64,000 nucleotides of DNA, taken from Euphorbia lathyris (taxonomy: Eukaryota; Streptophyta; Magnoliopsida; Malpighiales; Euphorbiaceae). Location of the stretch: positions 86,114,104 to 86,178,103 of the forward strand of contig NC_088910.1 of NCBI RefSeq assembly GCF_963576675.1. Direction: 5' to 3'. The translations under genes and the position numbers were made by a program. This document shows, in pieces, positions 1-9,838 of the stretch; the first letter of the stretch is position 1, and each line of letters begins with the position of its first letter. Under the pieces are notes generated by a model. It did no database searches, had not been told where the DNA came from, and saw nothing but the letters and a program-made list of their open reading frames with translations.

Positions 1-764
1 TGGGAGTTTTAAGAAATGAACACCATACTTGTTTTAGATTTTTTTTTATATATATATTTTTAATCCTAATAGTCAAATAAGTTATTAAATCATACCAACC
101 ATATTAAGTGCTATGGTTTTTAAATTCACTTATTAACAATTTGAAATACTTGAAAAAGGTTAAAAGAAAATGCAAGAATGTATGAAAGAATTAATTAATA
201 AAAAATATAGTAAAAGTTTTATATTTTTTCAAATAATATTATTTAATTAATTTTACTAATAATAAAAAAAATTAAATAATATTAAATATTACGTATTAAA
301 AAATGACTCAAGATATAGATAAACTTCTTAAAGAAGTTAGATTTAATACATTATGGTATTACAATTACTATTATCTAAAAGAAAATATAAAGTCTTAATA
401 AATGCTAATACTATATTCAACATAAAATTTATTATAATAATAATAATAATTATTTTTATTATTAAATTTTTAAATTAAAATAAAAAAATTATGATTTCCA
501 GAAAATTCTTTTCCAAAAGTTTGAAAAGTTATTTTTTAGTTCTAATATTTTTTATCTTAAAAAATATCAAAAAGAAATGATGATTATTATTAATTCCACT
601 TTTATTAATTTTTTATTTAATAGATAAATAAGTGATTAAGTCATATCAATTACATTAAATGTACACTTTCTTTTTAATTTAGTAGTTTAAAAAAATACGT
701 TGTAGGTTCAAAAACAAAAAAAAAAATGTTCCAAACAAAATGCTTATTCAATTAGAAAAATTTA
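1..764. other. AT-rich intergenic DNA
   Basis: No coding signal or recognisable element. It is very AT-rich with short low-complexity stretches such as the TAA-type run near 431-455. I see no LTR, TIR or RNA gene. Confidence 0.6.
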
Positions 765-898
765 GGGTAAATTACATACGTGGTGTACAACCTTTACCTG
801 TTATCACACTTTGGTGTACAACCTTCAATTTTGCACACTAAAGTGTACAAACTTCAGGTGACCTCCCACTAAAGTGTACAGTCGGTTTTTGTGACCGG
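765..898 (+). repeat. Left TIR with repeated GTGTACA
   Basis: Inverted copy of 2087-2220. It holds four GTGTACA heptamers at roughly 25-30 bp spacing, a subterminal-repeat layout often bound by transposases. Confidence 0.8.
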
Positions 899-1555
899 TC
901 AACCCTGTTAACCACTTGATCAACGTGACACCTCATCAATTTTCACTCCTTAAAAATTAAAAGTGGTCCCCACATATTATTAAGTTACTTTTTTGTCCTT
1001 AATAAAAAGATTTTTTTCATTTCTCTCTCCTAAAATTTATTTTGCCCAACCTTATCTCTCTATTAATTTTTAACAAAAAGTGGGGCCCACCATCTCCTCC
1101 AACCTTATATTTTCATCATTCTTTTCTCTTTTCTCCATTTATTTTCAAGCATCACTTCTCTCTCTAACTCTCCCCTCTCTCTCTTTCTCATTCTTCCTTT
1201 CTCTCTCTAACTCTCCTCTCTCTCTCTTTCTAATTTTGTATTTCTCTCTAACTCTTCTCTCTCTGTCAGTTCACAATATCTAATCACAGAAAAAAAACCC
1301 ATGCCAACATCACTACCAGTAAATCAAATCGCAGTTAGAACTTGCAATGAGGATTTAAAAACGAGGCAGCAAAGTTTGAAAATTTTGGCCTATTGTTATT
1401 AAAACAAAATGTGATTACTTAAAAATAGACATAGTTGCATCAGATCTATGCAATAAGTCTAATCATTCTATGTTCTATCACTTCCAAGTTGATCATCCAC
1501 ATTGAAACTAAAAATTGAGGAATTTAATAAGCGAGATCTACAATAAAAAGAAATA

Positions 1556-1860
1556 CAATAGCAAAAAGAATAAAACAAAGATATAAACCTCCTCCAAGTT
1601 CGCCAACAGCACCTTCATCTTCCAGTTCTGCAGCAGCATTTATACCAGCATCAACCTCCTCTAAGTTTTCCATACCGAAGTTCATAGCAGTTTCAGCGCC
1701 AGCAGTTCAGAGCGGGTTTGTAAATTGAAAGAGAGGGTTTTAAATTTTAAAAAGCATCTCGAGGTCCCTGCTTTTTTTCATGTTGCTGATCAAACGCACC
1801 ATTGAGAAGAAAATCACGCCAAATCGGTTCCGTATTTGGGGAAGCAACCAATGTTTCCAT
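1556..1860 (-). other. Possible captured host-gene fragment inside the TIR element
   Basis: On the minus strand an ATG at 1860 opens a 37-codon frame (to 1747) with ordinary protein composition, beginning METLVASPNTEPIW. A second frame from an ATG at 1673 reads MENLEEVDAGINAAAELEDE and reaches a GT after GGAGGAG near 1588. These differ from the low-complexity CT-rich remainder and could be exon pieces picked up by the element, as in Pack-MULEs. I do not recognise the source gene, and coding status is unproven. Confidence 0.3.
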
Positions 1861-2086
1861 AGTCAGCAAGGATTTGAGAGAGAGAAACTTGGAGGGAGTT
1901 CTTAGATAGATAAATATGAGAGAGAGATGAGTTAAGGAGAAAGGATCTAGAGAGAGAAAGGAAAAGAGTGAGAGAGGAGTTGCAAAGGAAGGTGATAAGG
2001 CTATTTTAGTAATTTCATAATAGGATGTCAATTTTTGACTTTTAGAATAGTCAAATTGCTTATGTGGCAGCGTTGACCTGTGTTGA

Positions 2087-2220
2087 CAGGTCATAAAAAC
2101 CGGCTATACACTTTAGTGGGAGGTCACCTGAAGTTTGTACACTTTAGTGTGCAAAATTGAAGGTTGTACACCAAAGTGTGATAACATGTAAAAGTTGTAC
2201 ACCACGTATGTAATTTATCC
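2087..2220 (-). repeat. Right TIR
   Basis: Inverted copy of 765-898, ending TAATTTATCC at 2220. The GTGTACA motifs are conserved in position. Confidence 0.8.
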
Positions 2221-2748
2221 AAAAAATTTTTTTTAGTTTTTTTTACTTATTTTCTATTTTTGTAAATAAATATATTTTCTAACAATATTAAACAAATTAA
2301 GTGACATTTTTTCCATACTTTTATTGTTAATAAATTTAAAAAGTAAAAAAAATATTCAAAAATACAAAATCATATGAAAGCAAAGTTGCCCAAAAAATAT
2401 GTTTAAATTCTTTATTTTTTAATTATATACTATATTATCTGTACTATTGATAATTTTTTAACTCATATTATTTCTTAATTTTGTTATTATTTTGAATGAC
2501 TGAAAAACAATGCATGCTTTAAAAAAACTGAATTCAATTATTGAATATATATGTGGTCAAATCATACCATCCACATTAAATATTAAACTATTTTGAATTC
2601 AATTAATAAAAAAATGAATAAAAAAATGTGTTTTTAAACATTTTTCTTGGTTATAGAATATTTGTTCATTGGGTTTGAAAAACATGTTATTGGGTTTTGT
2701 AAAGTTGAAAAAATATAATGGAATTTTATCCTATGTTTAGAAAAATGT
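2221..2748. other. AT-rich spacer
   Basis: No gene or element recognised. It contains TTATTGGGTTTTGTAAA near 2683-2699, which recurs near 42969 beyond the far end of the split LINE. Confidence 0.6.
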
Positions 2749-2905
2749 ACTTTTTTTTTAATGAAGGTTGGGACGCGAAGGCAGGCCGGACATCCCAACT
2801 ACGCTGGCACCTCCGGCACAGCCAACAACCCGAATTTTATTGAAAAAAAAAGAAAAGAATTACAGCTAGGGAGAAAAAGGAAACCAAAAGAAAAGAAAAA
2901 AAAAT

Positions 2906-4690
2906 CTAGAGAAAACGAATGTGACCTACATTACATAGATTGTCAAACAGAAATGCTTGACAAAAGTGAGGAGCCGTATCCCACCAGTGATTAGAAACTG
3001 CCGATTGACCAAACCCAGCAAGCCGATCCACTACTTGGTTGCCTTCTCTAAAGAGGTGTGTGATTTTTCCAGTTCATATCAGATGAACCGCATGGCTAAA
3101 GTCAGATTCTATCCAAAGATTTCTCCAGTTTCTCTCCCATGCAGCATTAACTGCAAAAATTATCGCTTTGAGTTCAGCTAAAAGTGTCGTCGCATCCTGT
3201 ATCGGAATCGCAAAGCTTCCAATAGCGAAGCATCTGCTATTTCGAAAAATTCCTCCTACCACAGCGTTACCAGAATTGCTTGTTGCACCATCCGTGTTTA
3301 CCTTTAGCCACCCCGATGGCGGTGCGAGCCATCTCACAACCACGCAATCCGGCTCAGGTGGTGGTCTGTCACGAACAGCAGCAGCAGAACGCTCCCTGAT
3401 ATAGTGCAACAACTGATATCTTAAAATTTGGATTGAAGGGAGGTCGTTGTCAAAAATAGCTCTATTCCGAATGAACCATATGAACCAAATGCAGGTAACC
3501 ACAGAGAATATCCAGCCTTTCCTCAAGCTCTTCCTCACTCGAATCTCACGGATTCTATTAAAGAACCCTTCAAACTCCCTATAAAAATAACAGCTAACTC
3601 CAAATGTCTCAAAGACGATCCTCCACATGTCTTGAGCCACCTGACAATTAACAAATAAATGATTAATTGATTCACCCTCAACTTTGCATAATTCACATCT
3701 CTGCGCTAAATTCATTCCCCGGGTTTGAAGCTGCTCCTGCACCGCCAATCTGCCGTTCAGAATCAGCCAGCAGGTGATGGCTCTTCTAGGGGGCACAAAA
3801 GGGTTCCAAATGAAATTGCTCCAATTGACTGAGTCCCCCCGACTGAGTTCGCGGTAATAGGCCTTCATCGTTAGTCTTCCGGAGTCAGTCGGCTGCCATA
3901 TGCAAGCATCAGGCTCATCAGTAACCTCAATGCGTCTAACATTGCCCTGCACATTATCAGGAAGATTCTGAAGGTTAATCCATTCCCCATTCGATCTGAA
4001 TTCATGTAACGATTTATGAAGCTTAGCCTGGTATTTTCTAGGAATCTCAATCTGGTCTGCAACTGAAGGCACAATCCATCTGTCGGTCCATAAGTTCAGC
4101 TCAGATCCCTCCCCAAACCACCAGACAGAATCTAACCTTACATGATCATAAGTAGTTCTCAAAGAGGGCCAAATAGTGGAGGTAGCAATGAGTCGTTTCG
4201 CCAAGCCAGATGGATCAAGGAAACGAAGCCGAATCAGTGATGCCACAAAGGTCTTACCCTGCAGAAGCTCCCAACAAAATTTTGCAATCAACGCCAGATT
4301 AAAAAGCCTAAAGTCTTTGATTCCGAAACCTCCATTGCTGGTTTGCTGACAGCAAATTCTCCAAGGGACAATGATTAGTTTCCTTTTATCCTTATCTCCG
4401 GTCCAAAGGAAATTTCGAACAGCTTTGTTGATCCGAGAAATCAAAGCAGCGGGCCATTTGTACAAGAGGAACGAGTGCACAAGAGCACCAGCGAGAGAGG
4501 ATTTAATCAGCGTTAGCCGACCAGCAAACGATAAAGCTTTACCCCGCCATAGGCTGAACTTGCTTAAAAACTTGTCAATAAGCGGCTGTAAGAATCTAGC
4601 CCTAGGAGCCCCCTGAAACAAAGGAACACCTAGGTAATTAAAAGGAAGAGAAGCCGTCTTAATGCCCAGCCTGTCAGAAAGCCGAATTTT
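2906..4690 (-). pseudogene. LINE ORF2 C-terminal half: RT thumb, zf-RVT, RNase H
   Basis: The frame carries the end of the RT region (LPFNYLGVPLFQG-like, near 4620), then a zinc-binding region of the zf-RVT type (CELCKVEGESINHLFVNC), then a plant LINE RNase H domain with VNTDGATSNSGN, an AELKA motif and the IESD motif. A TGA near 3074 interrupts the RNase H end. The same frame then continues to a TAG near 2906, with some residues apparently lost. Relative to the RT half upstream the frame is shifted by an indel near 4690. The product would act in target-primed reverse transcription; this copy is dead. Confidence 0.85.
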
Positions 4691-5509
4691 GCGAGCTCGG
4701 TTATGTAATTTCCATAAATGGCCTGCGATTTCTCCCAGTTAACTGCTTGACCAGAATTAGCTTCGTAGAGGCTAAATAAATCTCTGATACAATTCATATT
4801 TTTGAACGAGGCACGGAAAAAGATCATCATGTCGTCTGCATATAAGAGATGAGAGGGAAAAGCATCACTTCTAGCATAAATCATAGGGTCTAAATTACCA
4901 TCATCAACCTGTTTAGATATCCATCTGCCTAGGAAATCCTCTGCAATTCCAAACAGCGTGGAAGAAAGTGGATCTCCTTGTCGAACCCCACAAGAGCAAC
5001 CAAAGAAACCCTTAACTCCACCACTTAAAGAAATTGAAATTCTAGCTGATCTCAGAATTTCCAGGATCCAATTTCTGAACCTCAGGGAGAAGCCAAAGGC
5101 TTCCAGCACAGCGAGTAAGAAGTTCCAATCTAAGGTGTCGAAGGCCTTTCTGATATCAAATTTCAGAGCCATGTTGCCCCCAAAGCATTTCTTCTTAAGC
5201 AAATTGACACCCTCAGAAGCTGCAGCGATGCAATGATGTATACTTCTGCCAGCTATGAAACCAAATTGATTGTCAGAAATTATTTTGGAGGCAATAGGAG
5301 CTAGCCTGTTAGAAATAAGCCCGGAAATGATCTTGTAATTAAAATTACCCATTGCAACAGGTCGGAATTGCTGAATTTCGTTTGTCCCCTCAACTTTGGG
5401 AATGAGCGCAATGATGCTAGAGTTTAAACCGGGAAGCATATAACCAGTATCAAAGAAGGAGTGAACCATCTGGCACACATCCGGCCCGACAATGTCCCAA
5501 AAATCCTGA
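4690..5509 (-). pseudogene. LINE ORF2 reverse transcriptase, central part
   Basis: Typical non-LTR RT motifs in order: SSIIALIPKV, FRPVAMGNFNYKIISG, NQFGFIAGRSI, LKFDIRKAFDTLDW, GVRQGDPLSS and the catalytic LLYADDMMIFF. The frame enters from element A's LTR at 5509, so its first residues are interrupted, and is lost near 4690 by a frameshift. The missing N-terminal segment is at 42716-42952. Confidence 0.9.
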
Positions 5510-6029
5510 TGATAACATTGGGATATTATCAGGAGGATCAAAGGAGATATTCACCTAGAACGGCCACGTATCGATCACCTAATACCGAGATGTGATGGCG
5601 TATCAGGCAAGGAGATCTGACAGGCGGATCACTAAGACTTCGCCACAAGAGATCCGCAATCAAACCTATGTGGCGATCCGCCATAACCTCTCAATCCGCC
5701 AGCGGAACAGCTGAGCCGATTCCACAATAAAGGCCATTAATGAGCTATTAATAAGCTAACGGGCATACTTAAAGGAAACCAGTAACCGCCATTAATGAAG
5801 CATTAATGGAGACTTTCTAGTTACTAAAGGTTATAACTTCATGACTATATATAGCTTGCATCTCAAGCTATCAAGGTACACATTCACACAATCCTAGAAA
5901 CCCTACTTTGTCAATTCAGTTTACTCTTTCATACTTTATACTAACTTTGGCATCGGAGCTTCCCCCCGTCGAACCCAACGACGCCCCCACAGGGACGGAA
6001 GCTAATCAGAAATTCTCCACAAGTCATCA
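5510..6029 (+). repeat. Element A 5' LTR
   Basis: TG...CA ends; matches 42196-42715. It contains a TATA box at 5846-5853. The sequence straight after the LTR, ATTAGTGCGGTGA, is shared with element B but does not begin with the usual TGG of a primer binding site. Confidence 0.93.
5846..5853 (+). promoter_or_regulatory. LTR TATA box (element A)
   Basis: TATATATA in the context CTATATATAGCTTGC. It is conserved in all four LTRs of the family (42532, 51956, 62869). Confidence 0.6.
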
Positions 6030-6089
6030 ATTAGTGCGGTGAACGTGGACCCTTAGCCAAATAAAAGGGTTTTTCGTTCACAATAAGAC

Positions 6090-7825
6090 ATGACGAATGG
6101 AGAGCAGAATCCCTCTTCGGGGATTGAAACACCGTTGGTAACACCATCAAGCCAACCGATAACTAACGCTGGTCGCGTTGATACAAATGCTCCTATGACG
6201 CATAGCGAAAGGAGTATGTCGCCGGATTCATTCATCGAAACATGTGCAGGATCCATAAGGAGAGAGTTTGGAATTGAGATGGAGAACCGCCTAAGGTCGT
6301 TCATGATAATTCCAGAGCTTCGGCGCGCGGCACCAACTCCTACAGCATCTCAATAGCCACAGGCAGCTATAGGATCAAACGCCCATGATTCTTCATTCTT
6401 CCAAATTCAACCTACGGATTCTATGGTAGTTACTACCGTCGCAGCTGGTAACCCACCACTCAATCGGCAACTATTTTCTGATGGAGCGGAAGGGAGTCGA
6501 AGGAATGACCAAACTCTCCCGGGGAGACCAGTAAACCATAGGGTGAATCTGGGCGGATCAGGTGTCCCAAGTTGCCCGCGGTCAAATCTCCCAAAAGGTG
6601 GATCAGAAGGTCGAAGACACAAAAAGCAGAGAAAGGGGAAAAGCAGGCGATCAGAGTCACCTTCGCCTCCGAGACAGAGATCCTCCCGCCGGGGTAGATC
6701 ACCCCCATCCTCCGGTCATAGACAAAGTAAGAGGCCAGTAGAGACACCTCGTCCGGATAGGCCACCACCACCGCCGAAGCAAGGGGAAGATAGACTCGCC
6801 CCTCCGGGAGAACATGGAGGTGATGATAGACAAGCCCCTCCTGGGGGATATGGCGGTGGAGGTGGACGTTCGCCATCAGATCTGTCGTCTGGCTCAAGCT
6901 CCTCATCTTCTCCGAGTAGATCTCCCCATAGGAGACCTCCGAGTAGATTGCCACATAGGGGACGCCCCAGGGCGGGTCCGAAAAATTTTGATGATCGCGT
7001 TAGAGCTGCGGTGCTCCGCATAAATGAAGAGAATGTCAGGCATAATCTATTCGCCAATCGTGATTCGCCTTTTACGGCATGGATCGAAGCTGAGGAAACA
7101 GACAGGCATTTCAAAATACCTAATATCCCGATTTACATGGGTGCCGACAACCCTGAGGCCCATGCCAGAAAGTACCGCATGTTGCTCAGCCTTAACCATG
7201 CAAGTGAGGCGGTATTATGCCAGATGTTTATCACCACATTAGGAGGCCCCACTTATGATTGGTTCCAATCTTTACCTCATGGATCGATAGACAGCTGGGA
7301 TCAGTTGAGTAGGGAGTTTTGTGTTAAATTCGCCGGATGTATCCCTCTAGTGGTCAAGTCACGGAAGCTTTTTGAATTGAAGCAGAAGACGAATGAACCC
7401 CTTCGAGAATATGTAGACAATTTCAACAAATTGTGTATACGAATTGTCGATGTGGATGTCTCCATGGCAGTGGAAGCTCTAGTGAAAAATACCACGTGTA
7501 AAAGTTTGCAAGAAGATTTAATTCGGAAGAAGCCCAGAGATATGGCAGAATTAATTAAACGCTGCAAGGACTTCATGGAGGTGGATGATATCCGCAGAGA
7601 GTCATTGTCTCCGCCCAAAAAGGACAAAGGCGAATCTCGCCATCGGGATAAGGAGAAAGACAAGCACTCGGATTCGTCCTCTAGAGGTCGCCGAAGGGGC
7701 TCCAAAAACAAATCGGCATTCGTGTCATCATTTACACCGCTCAATGCCTCTAAAAGCGAAGTGCTAATGTGGATCGAGAATAGTCAGCACAAGCGGAGCA
7801 TTTCATACCCTGAACCAAAAGGGGG
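6090..7825 (+). pseudogene. Element A gag
   Basis: The ATG at 6090 matches the start in element B (52192). The first 88 codons end at a TAG (6354-6356) where B has TGG; the same frame then resumes and runs on. The N-terminal third is rich in Arg-Ser and Pro-Gly (about 6640-6960), resembling an SR-type low-complexity domain. The Ty3/gypsy capsid domain follows, with YMGADNPEAHARKY, LGGPTYDWFQSLP and LREYVDNFNK. The frame is lost at the G-run near 7825, which differs in length from B. It would form the capsid of the intracellular particle. Confidence 0.85.
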
Positions 7826-8313
7826 GAGTACACCAACACCGGGAAAAATCCCAAAAATTATTGCAAATACCATAGGAAGAATGGCCATGACACGAACGCA
7901 TGCTGGGAGCTAGCCAGAGAGATAGAAAGGCTTATCGAAAGGGGAAAGTTGGACAAGTTCGTCCAAAATGATAGCAAGAAGGGAGATGGTGACAGATCCA
8001 GAGATGATCATAAAAAGAAGGCAAAAGGGACCATCAATGTCATAGCAGGCGGACCTGGATACCAACCTGTGTTGAAAAAGGCAAAAACCACTGCTCTGGA
8101 TAGGGCATCACTTAATCGCCCTTTTACAGACGTCGGCTCGGAGATCTCTCCTCATGCGGATGACCTGGTCATTACTATGATGGTGGAAGGCTGGGAGATG
8201 AAAAGAGTGATGATTGACACCGAAAGTTCATGCAATGTCATCACAAGAGGAGCATTCGCCAAGCTTATGGTCGACCCAATCCAAGTGGAAACCACTATAG
8301 TGGACATCCTGGG
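7826..8313 (+). pseudogene. Element A nucleocapsid knuckle and protease, N-terminal part
   Basis: In the frame after the G-run a zinc knuckle CKYHRKNGHDTNAC is present. The aspartic protease follows, but its catalytic DTG is DTE (MIDTESSCNV), whereas B keeps DTGSS. Element C is inserted just after the codons for DILG. The protease would mature the Gag-Pol polyprotein; this copy is inactive by active-site change and interruption. Confidence 0.8.
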
Positions 8314-8597
8314 TGTAACATCTCAATTTTGTGCATTTCATTTCATATAGACATATGCATTACACGACATTATTCAAGACATTAGAAAATAATATTGCAT
8401 TTTACATGTCATTATGTCATTGGATACATGAAAATTTATGGAGATACTAATATTAGGATAAGTGAAAGTATATGAAATAGATATTTAAGTTTGTCTTAAA
8501 AAAAATAGGGACTAAATTGAATAATCTCAAAAGTATAAGGACTAAAAGGTAATTTTCCAAATTTATAATTTAATAATATTATACATAATTTCAGATC

Positions 8598-8633
<36 letters not shown>

Positions 8634-9755
8634 TGGTAGTGGTAGTGGTAATAAAAGAGTAATAACTAGATATATGCAAGGGTAAATGAGGAAATTTATT
8701 TAAACCACAAAGATAAGTTTCTAGATAGATCATATGATGGATGATCATCTCAAATTCTCCAGAAAATTTAGAGAGAGAAACACTTTTAAGAGAGAGAAAG
8801 TGAAGAAAAGAGAAGAAGATGAAGATGAAGTGGTAGAAGAAGAGAAAGGTACTCAAAACTTTGAAGATATTCCGGAGGAAGGTACAAGTCGCCGTCAATG
8901 AAGCTAGCGGCTTAGTTGTGAGTATAAACATGATATGAATATTTTGGCTTTTGAAGTTGTGATTGAAATGTTGACATTAATTGATATTTTGTGATATTGT
9001 GAATTGTCTTGCTATATTTGATGTGAATTGATACTTGATTTAATTGCTTGTGATGGAATGACTTAAATGCAAAGTATGTGCACATGTTGCATAAAACGTA
9101 AATGGCGTTGTGGCATACCAGTCTAGACACTTATGATTACTTGATTATATGGACTACTTGGACCTATATGGTCAGATATATGGACTACTTGGACTTATAT
9201 GGTCATTTACATGGACTACTTGATTACATGGGCCGAAAGGTCGAATTATGAAATTACAAGGCTGTACAGCAATACATGTGTTACCGTTTATCTGCTACTT
9301 GATCCCGGGAAGTGTCTAGCTGGTGGTGTCACAACAAAATTAATAAAAAGGCTTATCATTTGCATATGCATGAATTTGTACGTGTGTATGTGTATGTGAT
9401 TTATAATTCATTGATTGTTTATATTCACTGAGTGGCGACTCATATAAATCGCTAAATTTTTCAGTTGGTTGATGAAGTAGACGAATAAGAGTTTCTAGAA
9501 GGTTCAGATATTGTAGATAGCATGGATGAAAGGTCGGTCTGCTGGGTTCCATCTCATTCTCTCTCCTCTCCTCATAAGCATGTAGTATAAGTAATCTTTT
9601 GGACTAAATAAGTTTGTAAACTTTGTGTATAAATACTTATGTATACATTAACGTGTATGTGTTTAATATTACTACGAATATAAGTGTTAATAAATGCTCA
9701 TGTCGATTGAATAGTCTAAAAAAAAAAAAAAATTATACGTATAGGGGGTGTTACA
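8314..9755 (+). repeat. Element C 5' LTR
   Basis: TGTAACATCTC...GGGTGTTACA. It contains an (ATA/AAT)n microsatellite near 8600-8628 and GA-rich stretches near 8770-8850. Near-identical to 14503-15945. Confidence 0.95.
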
Positions 9756-9760
9756 TTTAT

Positions 9761-9772
9761 TGGTATCAGAGC
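9761..9772 (+). promoter_or_regulatory. Primer binding site, element C
   Basis: TGGTATCAGAGC, the complement of the 3' end of plant initiator methionine tRNA, five bases after the 5' LTR. Confidence 0.9.
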
Positions 9773-9838
9773 AGGAATATGACCTTAGGGACATACATAA
9801 GCGTATATTGCATGACATACATATCATTTGTTTATAAT

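Larger units (their letters stand above)
765..2220. mobile_element. Long-TIR DNA element, MULE-like, 1.46 kb
   Basis: The two ends are long inverted repeats of about 134 bp (765-898 and 2087-2220), starting GGGTAAATTAC on the left and, read inward, GGATAAATTAC on the right. Only a handful of mismatches are visible. The flanks are AAAAATTTA on the left and AAAAAATTT on the right, similar to a degraded 9-bp target duplication but in low-complexity DNA, so not decisive. No transposase is present, so it is non-autonomous. Long TIRs and a possible 9-bp duplication fit Mutator-like elements; that class is an inference. A related end occurs at 63526. Confidence 0.7.
2749..5509 (-). mobile_element. 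LINE (L1-type, RNase H-bearing), 3' part
   Basis: A poly-T run at about 2750-2758 is the A tail of a minus-strand LINE. An AATAAA-like signal lies in its 3' UTR near 2835. ORF2 reads leftward from 5509. The element resumes at 42716, because element A (5510-42715) is inserted in its RT domain. The flanks CCTGA (5505-5509) and GCTGA (42716-42720) are the target duplication of A, with one mismatch. Across the junction the RT reading frame is continuous. Total LINE length is about 3 kb, so it is 5'-truncated. Confidence 0.9.

Noticed and set aside
1080..1283. 67-codon plus frame in the long-TIR element
   Set aside because: Ser/Leu/Phe low complexity from a CT-rich tract.
2761..2994. Lys-rich plus frame near the LINE tail
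   Set aside because: Antisense of the LINE 3' UTR and ORF2 end.
8563..8931. 122-codon minus frame in the element C LTR, repeated at 14752-15120
   Set aside because: Both lie at the same place in the two LTRs and encode low-complexity Thr/Ile runs from a microsatellite; a by-product of the LTR.
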